DNA of 64,000 bases from Jackrogersella multiformis (lineage: Eukaryota > Ascomycota > Sordariomycetes > Xylariales > Hypoxylaceae). The stretch's first letter is position 1. Every line of letters starts with the position of its first letter. This document shows, piece after piece, positions 47,114 to 58,517 of the stretch. The notes under the pieces were generated by a model. That model made no database searches, had not been told where the DNA came from, and saw only the letters and a list, made by a program, of their open reading frames with translations. The DNA lies in NCBI GenBank assembly GCA_902806575.1, contig CADCXD010000011.1, positions 2,542,001 through 2,606,000 of the forward strand, given 5' to 3'. Position numbers and translations under genes: made by a program.

Positions 47114-50100
47114 AATAAATTTTTTTATTTTAAAAAAACCTTATTTTTAAAAAAACATATATTTTTTAAAAGAAAATTAATCTTTTTTTAAAAATTACTT
47201 TATTTTAACCATTTATAAATAATTAACTTATTTAAAAAAATTTCTTATTAAAATATATTATATTAATATTACTTATTAATTTTATTATTATAATTATAAA
47301 AGAAATTTATATTTTAAAATTTTATAAATACTTAAATTAAGTATTTTAACTTAATAACGATAATATTATAATTTTTTATAACTTTTAAAATTATAAAATA
47401 ATTATATAAAACGTTTTTAATATTAATAATATCGGAGTTAATTTTAATAATCCTTTTATATAATTTATTATTATTATTATAAGTAATTAAATTATTAATA
47501 AAAATTAAATCCGAAATTAATATAATATAATTTAAATAGTTTATAATATAATAATTTAATTTAATTAAACCGGTATAATATTAATAAACGAATAAATAAC
47601 TTACTTTAAATAATAAATTTAATAAATTAATTTAAATTTCTCGTAATAAGTTTAAAGTATAATTACTTAATATATATAAAATAATTAAACTTAATAAAAA
47701 GTTATTAATAAACCTTTTAAACTTTTTATTAAAATATTAAAAAGTAAAAAGATCTTTAATAAAAGGTAATAAATTAAATTTATATTAAAGAATTTTAAAT
47801 TAATAATCTTTTTATAAGAAAATATATAAACCTTATATATATTAATATAAAAACTTACCGTTAATTTAATAATTTAAAAGCTTATATTTAAGTTATTTTT
47901 AACGAATTTAATAGTTAATTAATCTTTAATAAATTAATTAATATTAATTTTATTTTAAAAAATATTAAAAGGTATATTATATTAAAGATATTAATTAAAT
48001 TAAATCTTTTTAATTAAAAAAATTTAATATATTTTAAAGTATTATTTATTAAGTATTTTAATTTAAAAGCTTAAATAAAGAACTTTTTTTTTATAATCCC
48101 TTTTATAAATTTAAGTTAAAAAAATAATTAAAAAAACTTAAATATAATTTAATTTTATTAAAATTAACCCTTTTATATTTAAAGATAATAAAAAAGGAAT
48201 TCTTTTTAAAAAAGCTGTTAAAATACTTAATAATAACTTAAGCGATTTTAATTTTAATAATTAATCTTAAAACTTTAAATTACTTAAAGACTTTTTTAAA
48301 AAATTACCCCGGGGTAATCTTACGCCTTTAAATAATAACGAAGATTTTTTATTTTAAAGTAATAATAATTAATTATTTAAAGCTTTAAAATAATTAACTC
48401 GTTCTTTTTACGTTACGATTATTATTAATTTAATATAATTTAATAAATTTATTATTTATAATAATAAAGATTTTTTAAAATTTAAAATTTAATAAATAAA
48501 AGTTAAAGTATATTTAAAAACGTATACGGAGAGTTTTCTTAAAGATTTTTATCGTATTAATTAAATTAAATTATTATTATTTAAAAAAGCATAATTATAA
48601 CATTAATAACGTAAAAGTTAAGTTATATAATTAAAAGTTTTTAATATTTAAGTAATATATATTATTACCCTTTAAAAACGTTTTATAAATTTTTTAAAAA
48701 GGTATTATAACTTAAAAAAAAATAAACTTAAATATTAAAAAAAATTTACTTAATATTTTACCGAGTTATTAAACTTTAATAAAATGATTTAATAATTTAA
48801 AATGATATTTTAAAATTATATCGTTAAAATCTTTTTTAATAAATTTATTAAATTAATATATTTTAAATAAAAGAAACTTTCGAATATAAATTAAAAATTC
48901 CTTATTATTATTTAAGAAATAAGTTAAATATATAAAAACATATTAATTAACCCCGGTATTTTAAGAAAAGGAGGGCTTACTTTAATTTAAAAGCCCTTAA
49001 AATTAAATTAAGTTAATTATAAAAAGAAAAATCGTTTTAATTCGGGTTAAAATTAATCTTTAAGAAATAACGATAAACTTAAAAATAAAAATAAATTAAA
49101 AAGATAAGGTTTAATTTAATAATAAAGATACTTTAAAAGAAATTAATTAAATAAATATAATAATTATTAAACCTTTTTTTATTTCGTTAAAAAAAACGTT
49201 AATAATAAAGATTTATTATTAAACTTAAATGAAATTTCCTTTATAAAATAATCTTAAAATAATAATACTTAATTTATATTTTTATTATAAAAGAAGGTAT
49301 AAATAAATATAATTTTATAAGAATTATTTTATCCTTAAATTATGAAAATTAAATTAAAGTAAAATATATTAAGTTATAATAATTAAAAGGTTAATTAAAA
49401 ATAAAATAAAAGTTATAAAAAAATCTTACTTAAAATTAACTTTAAAATATAAACTTATTATTAATATAATATTAATATATAATGGAAAAAAATATTAAAT
49501 ATAAATATTATTAAACTTAAAAAGTTTAATTTTAATAATATTTTTTTAAATAAAGAAATAAAAGTTATTAATTATTAAAAAATAATATATATAATTTATA
49601 TTAACCTTTAATTTAATTTAAATCCTTTTTATAAAACGTTATTATATCGATTTTTTTATTTTTTATTATTAAGAAAATTATTTCTTTAAAATTAATTTTA
49701 AATTAAACGCTTTAAATAATAAATGCGATATTATTATATTATAATAATAAATAAAAATTTATAAACTTATAAATTTTTTTTTAAATTTTTAAAAAATTAA
49801 GTTTAAAATTTTTTTTTAAAAACATTATATTAATTTAACTTTAAATAACCCGGGAAAATTAATTAATATAACGATAATAAAGAATATTAAGGTAAACGAA
49901 ACGTTAAAAAACGTTCTTAAAATTTTTTATAAATTTATATATATTATAATAAAGGAAATGAAATAACGTTTCTTAAATTATTAATTATAAGATTACGTTA
50001 TTAATTTTTAAAAAAGAAAAACGCCTTTTTAAAAATCTTTTTACGTTATAAACGAAAAGGAATTTAATACGTTAAAATTATAATTAAATAAAATATTTAA

Positions 50101-50305
50101 TAACGGATATATTTAAAAGTTAATTTTATTTTATATAATATTTATAATATTTATAAATAAGTTAAATTTTTAAAATCTTTATCGACTCGTAGTAAATTAT
50201 AAAGGCTTAAATAATAATATTATTTTTATTCAATATTTCATACTTTTAATATTTAAATTATAAGTTTACTTTAAAATTACGAAATAATTTATTAAAATTA
50301 AAGTA

Positions 50306-50490
50306 GGAAATAAATAAAAAATAATTTTTTAATATAAGTATAATCTTTTTAAATATTTAATTATGCTTTTTAAATTAATTAATATTTTTATAACCTTTTA
50401 ATTTATAATAAATAATATTTTTTAAAATTTTATTAATTTAAGTTTTTTAATATATTTTAATAATCTTTTGATTTATATAAATATTATAAA
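50306..50490 (+). pseudogene. Fossil reverse-transcriptase palm region of element 2
   Basis: Aligns base by base with the palm region of element 1 read on its minus strand, but with more substitutions and stops in every frame. Supports the + orientation of this copy. Confidence 0.75.
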
Positions 50491-52531
50491 AAAATACGAT
50501 AAAATTATTAAAGAAGTCTTAAAAAAATTTATAAAAATTTATTTTATAATTAACTTATAAAAGTGTTTTTAAAAAGTTTAAAAAGTAAACTTTCTTAATT
50601 ATATTATTAAAATTAACGGTATTTTAATAATATAAAATAAGATTAATTATATTAATAATTAAGAAACGGTTAAATTATTAAAGAAATTTTAATAATTTAA
50701 TAATTTTATAAAATTTTATTAACGATTTATAAAAAAGTTCTTAAAAATAATAAAACTAATTATTAATATAAATAAAAAAGATAAAAAGGATTAAAAATAA
50801 ATCGAGGAAATAAATAAATCTTTTAAAGAATTTAAATTTCGTTTTATTTAAATCCTTATTATAACTTATTTCGATTTTTTAAAATAAACTTATATTAAAA
50901 TTAATACTTTAAATTATATTATTAACGTTATTTTTTTAAAAAAAAGATAAATAAAGTAAATTTAAACTTGTAATTTATTATTTTTATAAGTTTATACCGG
51001 TAAAAATAAATTATAAAATTTATAATAAATTTTTTTTAATTATAATAGATTTTTTTAAAAAATAATATTAATATTTAAAAAAAGTTAAATATTAAATTAA
51101 AATTTAACTTATTTTATAATAATTAAAGTTTTAAATTAACGATAAGTTTAATAAATATAAGAATTTTTATTATATTAATTTATTATTAATTATTAATTAA
51201 GTAAATAAAATAATAAGGCCGATATTTTTTTAAAATTATCGTAATATTAACTTAAAAAGGAAAAAATTAAAAACTAATTTATAAAATTAATTTTATAAAA
51301 TATACATTTTTTATATTTTTAAGGAACTTTATTTACCTTTTTAATAATTATTTTTATTATATTAAGAAAATTTTATAATTTTATTATACTTAATTAAGTT
51401 TTTAATTTTATTAAACGATTAAAAAAAGTAGTTATTAATAACTTAAAATATATTATATAAGTTAAAAATCCTTTTAAAAACGTTACTTTATAAAATAACC
51501 TTTTATATTAAAAGGAAAGATTTTAAATATTTACGAAACTTTAAAAAAAAGTTATTTTTATTAAATATAATACTTTTATTACCGGATATATAAAAATAAA
51601 TAAAACCTTAAAATTAATTATTTAAAATTACGTATAAAGTTATTTAAAATATTAATAAAATAAAATACCTTATTACGTTTTATATAAATATTTTTAATTA
51701 ATAAAATTATATTATAAACTTTAATTAATAATAATAATAAATTTTATTATTAACCTTTTTTTATCGAATAATTATAACTTTATTTAAGTAATAATAAATT
51801 TATTCTTTAAAATAACGTACTTAATTTTTTTTAAAATAAAAAAGATTTTAATAACTTAATTAAAATTTTCGTTAAATAATATTAAAAATTACACGATATA
51901 CCTTTAAATATCGTTTTTAATAAATATTTTAAGTTTACGTTTTATATTTAAAAGGATTTTTTTAAATTAATAAATATTAAATCTTATATAAATATTATAT
52001 TTTATTTATAAATTAATAAATAAATAAAAAATAAGTTAATAAACGACGAAAAAATATATTAATTTTTAAAATGAATTAATTCGTAATATTAAACGTATAA
52101 AATATTAAAATTAAACGCCTCGTTAAAAAGTTAAATAAAAAGCTTTTAAGCTTTTTTAAAATTTAATAAATAATCTTTTTTATCGTAATAAAATTTACTT
52201 TTTTTAAAAAATAAAAAATATATAACTTATTTTATATTTTATTTATTTAATTTTATTATATTAATAATTAAAAGCTTTTTAACCTTAATTAAATCTTATA
52301 TATAATAACTTTAATAAAATTTAAAAATTATTAAATAAAATAAAATAAAATATTTTATAAAATAAAAAAATTAATCGGTTAAAAAATATTAAACTTAAAA
52401 ACTTTATAAATATATATTTAATAAAAAAGTAAAGATAATAATTAAATTATTTTATAAGTAATATATTAATAAACTTTATAATTTTATAATTATATAATAT
52501 ATTTAAAAATAAATATTAAAAAAAAAATTAA

Positions 52532-52816
52532 TATTATATAAATAAACTTTACGAAATAAAATATAATTAATATATATATATAAATTAATAAATATAAAAT
52601 ATATTAAAACTTATAAAATAAAATTATTAAATAAAATTAATTAAATTAATAAGACTAAGAAGGCGTTAACGACGCTTAAGAAGATATTTAAATTATATAT
52701 ATATAAGTCATTACGCCTCGCTTTATAAGAAGAAAAAGAAGGCAAGGACCTTAAGACCATAAAGAATTATTATTCAAAATTGAACTACAGTTCTAAGCTC
52801 TATTGCCCTTATCACA
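52532..52816 (+). repeat. LTR of element 2, right copy (sense 3' LTR), 285 bp
   Basis: Lacks about 27 bp present in the other three LTRs (between a TTAATT and an AAATTAAT motif), which explains the length difference. The last 120 bases are nearly free of RIP-type changes (AAGGACCTTAAGACC and on). Confidence 0.88.
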
Positions 52817-52833
52817 GCTTGAGACTGCATCAT
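52817..52833 (-). pseudogene. Stranded original 5' end of the kinase-HET gene
   Basis: Minus-strand ATG ATG CAG TCT CAA GC, directly outside the element. Joined to 46796 downward (G CAG CTC CCC AGT) it is exactly in frame and leaves one copy of the duplicated CAAGC. So the element inserted between codons five and six of the original frame. Any promoter should lie at higher coordinates, now 6 kb from the gene body. Confidence 0.85.
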
Positions 52834-54219
52834 TTTGGGGTCGGGGGATAGAAAATGAGGTTGAGGTTGGGATTGCTGTAGTTGTGTTTCTTCTTGCGGC
52901 TGTGTTTTAAGTTGAAGATGTGATGAAGGTGGATGTCCTTCTTCTTATGGTTGAGGCTCAGGAGTGGGTTAAGGTTTTAGGCTTCCTCGAAACGTATCGA
53001 TGATTTTTTCCGTGAGGCCCAATCCACACATGTTTATCTCGAGAGCTGTTAAAGATACCTTTAGTGTAAGAAGCCCACATAAACAGATGAATTATATGTC
53101 AGCTCTAGTTCCCTTCCTCTATGATAAAGAGCAAGGAAGTGAAACAGTGTAAATCCTACTGTATTCGCACTTTTTGATAGAGTCGGGGAACGGAGCATGT
53201 TGTTGAAGAGTCTGCCTATTCTGGGGGTGCCTTAGATATATATGCGTGAGGCTGCGGTTGAACGGGTGTGTCGGCAAACAGAGCTATCTGTTGACGGGCA
53301 TAAGTGACATTCAGCCTCCATTCTGTCCCTCCATCTCAAAGATTCGGTGTCATGATCACCAATGAAACTAATATCCTTCAGCCCTAGTGTAATCTTTCAA
53401 CTCGGTGTAGATTACATGCAGCAATATGCACCATTTTTACGTCAATACATTGGTCGCCTTTCCCCAATCTAGATATCGAACCTTATGTATATTAATATGT
53501 GATGAAATAACCGAGTCTTATAGCCCTCTTATCAGATACGTTCCCGGTGCCTTACCCGATCCTAGAACTCTCGCCGACTTATTATCGCCGCCCGCTTGAG
53601 GCTTGAGAGTATCATCTGACAGTACAGTTTCCGTATATGAAGGTCATTGGTTGTAAGTCCCGACTTATTCTCTTCATTCAGCCATAATGTGAATATTGCA
53701 AGACATGCAGGCTCACATTGCTGCGTTGCATGACTATAATAATACAAGTATATATACAAGATAAGTAATTAGGAACTCCGAGAACCACGGGGGTTACGAA
53801 ACACGATAGTATTGGTCAGTCATGTAAAATTAATTTCAAAAGTACCTATCTAACCTAGGTACCTAAGTAGTCATAATACAGAAGTTGGTATGCATTATGT
53901 TGTCGATCAAGTCCCCCTTTAGAGGAGCTAGTAAAGGCAATAACAACAATGCCAATCGAGATGAATTGCTTGAAGGACTTAGCTTGTTACCATACTATGA
54001 GCGCTTAACTCACTTCATTCGGGATTAGTCAAACATTGGATTAAGGGGGGTGTGACAGTCATCGATTTCCGACCCTTCTATACGGTCACGATCCACCACC
54101 TCTAACATCAACTTATTGAGGAAATTAGTATCATAGAATCTGCAAATGTAACGGATCTGTAATTAGAGAACCTGAGAAAGATCCTTAAAGAAAACACAGA
54201 ATCTAATCATATTTACTAG
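52834..54219. other. Intergenic / former promoter side of the kinase-HET gene
   Basis: No intact gene seen. The first several hundred bases should contain the separated promoter of the kinase-HET gene. A protein-like + strand block at about 53958-54027 (DELLEGLSLLPYYERLTHFI and stop) may be an upstream exon of the pseudogene that follows. A TACCTAGGTACC palindrome lies at 53852-53866. Confidence 0.45.
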
Positions 54220-54721
54220 CTGATGCCCTGCGGGATTTCGAATTTATCCATGGCAATCGATGGAACACGCATTTCGTCAAGGACATTGCGGCCTCGCGTG
54301 TCGATGATGGGCCTGGCTCAAGGCCGCAAGCGGCGTTGATATGGGACAATAACCTTAGAGCTGATCCCTCACACCGAGGCCTATTTTGAGATTTGGATAC
54401 TCTTAGCTCGTTCGATCCTAATCTTATGTAACACAGCACGGCCATCGAATGGAGTTTAGGGAGAGAACGGGAAGAAGCTATAAAAAGCAGTGAAAACCTT
54501 GCAAAACTCTACGCGGCTTTGAAACAACTTGCGTTCGCTGTCGTCGGTGGGTTCATTATAATTGTGCCAATGTTCATCTTGGTCGTGGGAAATAGGGCGG
54601 CGAAGATACTATCGTGATCACAACTTCCATCCTCCTATTTGCTAGCAGGGTCGTTATCTCCTCTGAAGCAGAACCTGCGAACCTTCTAGCTGTTACTGTA
54701 GCCTATGCAACATTATTGTAA
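54220..54721 (+). pseudogene. DUF6594-like fungal membrane protein, decayed
   Basis: One + strand frame after a TACTAG acceptor reads ADALRDFEFIHGNRWNTHFV, ALIWDNNLRADPSHRGLF, then a TGA, LDTLSSFDPN, a TAA, and HSTAIEWSLGREREEA followed by LAKLYAALKQLAFAVVGGF, a first transmembrane segment. A one-base frameshift near 54616 moves the continuing text (VITTSILLFASRVVI, ending VAYATLL) to another frame, with a final stop at 54719-54721. A long helix followed by two or three C-terminal membrane segments is the layout of fungal DUF6594 proteins, from memory of the pattern. Two stops plus a frameshift make it a pseudogene. Part of its 5' end may lie upstream to about 53950. Confidence 0.7.
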
Positions 54722-55784
54722 GAATTTGAAGTGAAGATGAGTCAGGATAAATCACCAAATAGAATGTAGCCTTATTAAGGTATTATAAGCAAAGGTACAA
54801 ATTACCTAGTACAAGTTTCGTTTCCCTATAGAACCCTAACCCTAACCCTAAGCATAAGCCCTAAGCATAACCATAACCCAAGGCATCAGCTACCTAGGTA
54901 TCCAAGACGCCGGGTTCTTCAATCGTAACTCCGGTCCCAGTGATGCAATATCTTGGCTTAGTGCGTAGTCGCAGAAGACGTGATGAACATCCTTAATTAC
55001 TTCTTCCTCATATAGTAGGTAAAATAGGAGAGCCGGTTAAAGGGGGAAGAAACGTGTCTACGTCGCCTCAATGACGAACACACCTTTGACCTTTGCTACC
55101 TCAGAGGCCTCTCACCTCCTCGGAATCAAGGGTGGAGGCCTGTTTACACAGGAGGTTCTCCTAGTATTGAGGACATCTAAACTGTTCCTCTTATGGAATG
55201 TATGTGGTGCATCATGGATTATGTAACCATCTCGACAGGAGGTCTTCTATGAGTTGTCATGAATCTTGCTGAATGGTAATATTCCAAGTGAATCTAAGCA
55301 TATGACGAAGACCGTTAATAAGGGGACATTGTAGTAGAAAGTGTGCGATCTTTTGAAGTCCGCGCTATAGGAAGTCATGCCTCCTCGGGATCTTATGAGT
55401 AACGTTCACAAATGGGCTGGGAAAGTTGGGAAATTGCGAGGAAAGACTAGGTAGTATTACCACGTGTATTCTCGCTTTGAAGAGCTGTAATCATTACCTG
55501 TGCCGTTGATGACCCAGACTCTAGTCACTCGGCCTCCACATCATGATGGTCCCCAAGCTGCGTAGCCTTCCACCACTAAAACTACACGTCAAGAGTGCAG
55601 AATCGTGTAACTCTGCTCTTTATTCTTGAAGCAGATATTCTCCTGGTCTTTGGACAAGTTTCTTCTTCTTCCTCGTCAACAGCATCGCATCGACGCAAAT
55701 AAAATAATTCGTCTGCACTCGTTACTGGAACAAACTTTTCAATAGACAGAAGCGATAACTACAATAATAACGATCGCAACTATC
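54722..55784. other. Intergenic with interstitial telomeric repeat
   Basis: No supported gene. The notable item is the CCCTAA array at 54834-54879. Confidence 0.5.
54834..54879. repeat. Interstitial telomere-like repeat (CCCTAA)n
   Basis: Three perfect CCCTAA units followed by degenerate ones (GCATAA, GCCCTAA, GCATAA, CCATAA). TTAGGG is the usual telomere repeat of filamentous ascomycetes. Confidence 0.85.
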
Positions 55785-56027
55785 ATGTCTTCTAAAAAGG
55801 AGGCAGCACACGATGCTGACGTCTCCGGTAGCTCGGAAACCGACATCGACAGTCCTACGTCTGGCCCAGGTGTCGACAACGTGTTCCAAGTCATGTGCAA
55901 GGTCTGCAAACAGTGGACAAGCTTCGCCAACCACAGTCACCTAGAACCTCAGATAAAAGATCTCGGGTGTAAAAAATGCGATAGGTTTCACAGTGCTAAT
56001 GTTGAGTGCCCGGTGCCGAAAAATTAA
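55785..56027 (+). CDS. Small hypothetical protein with two CxxC pairs, 80 aa
   Basis: A single open frame from MSSKKEAAHDADVSG to CPVPKN. The N-terminal half is acidic and serine-rich; the C-terminal half has CKVC and, about 30 residues later, CKKC, a spacing compatible with a small zinc-ribbon fold. No intron is needed and I recognise no family. The start is preceded by an A-rich context (AACTATC ATG). The reverse strand also has open frames, so this could be non-coding; paired cysteines and the biased N terminus favour a real gene. Confidence 0.45.
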   Translation: MSSKKEAAHDADVSGSSETDIDSPTSGPGVDNVFQVMCKVCKQWTSFANHSHLEPQIKDLGCKKCDRFHSANVECPVPKN

Positions 56028-58517
56028 TGGCCTTCAGACTTTCTGGACGTCTTCCCGGGCGGTATGATGGGATTCAGGGGATGTAATGGAGTCGATGGGG
56101 TATTGGGATAAGACTAGGTTAGCATCTTAGTCGTTCGCTATTAAAATCTCAGTATCGTGGATTTGGGTCTTGAGACTGGCCGTATCGGAGACTGAAATTG
56201 TGCTATCTTTGGATGTTAACAATTAGGTTACGATTTTATCATGTCGCCATGTTATCATTCAGTGAGGGAAGGGTGCCGATAGGGATTAGGTCTAGGTATG
56301 TAGCCAAAAATAGATGCACTTAAGTATCTTAGCAATTAATGAACCAAACGCCTTGTATAAGAAGCTATGTAGTCTTAATCTCTACCCAAATAAATAAATA
56401 TTACTACCTAGGTAGGTTAAAGTAGGGCGAAGTCATATAACGATACTCTCTTTTGCTATTAATCATGTCATCTCTCTTTCCTATGAACAATGTAGCTTAG
56501 GTAAACAAATGAGAACGATAACTATCTCGTATTCGGGGAATTTTCTTGCTTGAAGGACCTTTTGATTATCGGTATTCTGTTTAGGTATCATTAATTCCCC
56601 ATTGGGATTCTGGCCCGTAGAATAGACGATCTAGCTGGAGAGTATCCTAGCGTATGGATCATGGTAATAATAAGCTAACATCGCTCACTACGTTCCCCCG
56701 TAAGTCTATTCGATGGAGCATCATCGTCCTTTTATAGTCAATGGTCAATGCATTACTACCCTAGGGGACTTTCCTGCGTGTGATACCTAAACAGTCCAAT
56801 AAAGAAAAGAAAAAGATTGACAACTTAATAAGCAAAGGTAAGAAGAAAACATCCTGGCGTGCCAATCCATTAACATCCTAATCCTATCATCAACATCGCA
56901 CATGGTCCATGAGCGCACGATTTAGGAAGGTGCGTAGGCTGTGATCTACATAGTGACGCAATGAGTGTTGTTTTGATATATGGTGATTGATCTAGGCTCG
57001 CTCTCGTTGTTCGCGATGAGTCTGGACTGGTTCTCGTTGTTCTGAGGTACCAAGTGGGATGGTGGGGCATGAGGATGATTATTTTAGAGGATGCCGAACA
57101 GTGGGAAAGACACTGTCCGGACTTTTTGAATTTAAATTACTATATGTGGGGCCGGAATACTGCCAAGGCGGTTTCAATGTCATATGACAAAAGACCGCAA
57201 GTGGATCTAGAGGCCGAACTAAGTGCTGTTCCGTGTTATTTATTATCCTACTTTCACTAACACCTGCAATGACGTACATTAGGTACTTAATCTATGGTGC
57301 AATTAATTAAAGCTACAGGAATCTTGGATATCCCTTTAAGCATCTATACTTAGAATGTACATTTTAGAAGCAACTAGCTAAAGTTGCCTTAAGGAGTCGA
57401 ATTAACAAGGCATGTAATTTTTTTAAGCTTCCTCAAAAGGGTTATTTCTTTCATTTATTCAGGAGTTACGGGTGACTCTAATGCCATACACATGTGACTA
57501 TACAGATAACCCACCCTTCTAATATCCTATCCCACATTATCACCCTTAAAGCCAGGCCACCAAAGGAGGTCATCATCCTCGAGAACTAGCCTGGGGGGCA
57601 TTCACCAGGAGACATTCTCGCATTCGGACATCATGGGGATCCAGCTACCTGTAGCGATCATCTCTTAGAATGTGGCTCAGCAACAGCTCTCTCGTCCCTC
57701 CTCGGCACTTAATCTTTTTTGGTACGTTTTTATTTGGAAATGGTGTATAGGAAACGTAACGGATTTAAGTTTAGAAAGTGCTTGTAGCTGAGCTACCTGT
57801 TAATATGAAAGATCTTAGGTGAGCATTTGTAAAACTCATAGAAAACTGTGGACAGCGGTGATTACATACAAATATACGTTACCTATTTTGAATATTTGAA
57901 ATAATAACGTGATTCAAGTACAAGAAGAATAGCTTGTAAATTAAAAGTACATGAAATGGATTCAATGGCAGGAGAGGCATATGAAGTACGTACCTCCTAC
58001 CAGCGAATGGTTTATAAGGCATTGCAAAAAGTGTGGTCAGTAATGAGCATTAACTCTTAAATGCTCATGGCCAAGTGGTTGCATCGGTTCCCTCTCTTCT
58101 ACCAAGGTCCTAGGTTCGAGCCTGCCTCAAACCTTCTACTTGGGCACTTTTCCACCGCCTTTAATGAGGTAGCCTTTCCACCGCCCCTCACGGGGTAGCC
58201 TTACATCGCCCTGGAAGGGGGGGAACCAACTTTTTGGTGTTTTTATTTTTTATACGTCTGCCTTGTTGTCAATCACCATTATTGCTCGTCAACACTCCCG
58301 GTAGGTACCTAGGTACGCACGGATGCAAATGTTTTTTTCCGCCGCGAATTCTATTGCTAACTACCTAGGTATTTACTTCACATACTTAGTGGTGGGATTT
58401 TAAGCAGCTGGAAATCATTAACTTATTTCTACATGCGTACCTAGGTATGTATCTCCGCAGAAAACCCATTCATAAAACTCGTATTGACTTCCTGTAGATG
58501 CTCGAAATGTAGAATTA
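56028..58517. other. Intergenic, with SINE-like sequence, no supported protein gene
   Basis: About 2.5 kb of ordinary-composition DNA. Short frames at 56870-57279 on both strands have no domain. The tRNA-like element is described separately. TACCTAGGTA palindromes occur at 56405-56415, 58304-58314, 58362-58371 and 58438-58446. Confidence 0.5.
58061..58255 (+). mobile_element. tRNA-derived SINE-like sequence
   Basis: An A-box-like TGGCCAAGTGGTT (58068-58080) and a B-box-like GGTTCGAGCC (58113-58122) are spaced as in a tRNA, but no acceptor stem pairs and the anticodon arm is not tRNA-like. A body follows with two imperfect copies of a TTTCCACCGCC...GAGGTAGCC unit (about 58149-58202) and a T-rich end. 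This head-body-tail layout fits a pol III-transcribed SINE. A degenerate tRNA gene is the alternative. Confidence 0.5.

Larger units (their letters stand above)
46802..52816 (+). mobile_element. RIP-degraded Ty3/Gypsy LTR retrotransposon, element 2 (6015 bp)
   Basis: The same family as element 1 in the opposite orientation: the left end TGTCATACGG is the reverse complement of element 1's right end, and the right end CCCTTATCACA that of its left end. Flanked by perfect GCTTG duplications. LTRs are 46802-47113 (312 bp) and 52532-52816 (285 bp). The reverse-transcriptase fossil lies at about 50306-50490 on the + strand and aligns with that of element 1. It carries no intact frame. It is about 1 kb shorter than element 1; about 440 bp of that is the 32439-32881 segment, and the rest was not placed. 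The interior is almost all A and T, outer LTR edges are not. Confidence 0.93.

Noticed and set aside
58061..58135. A functional tRNA gene
   Set aside because: A- and B-box-like motifs are present, but acceptor and anticodon stems do not pair; better explained as a SINE head or a degenerate tRNA.
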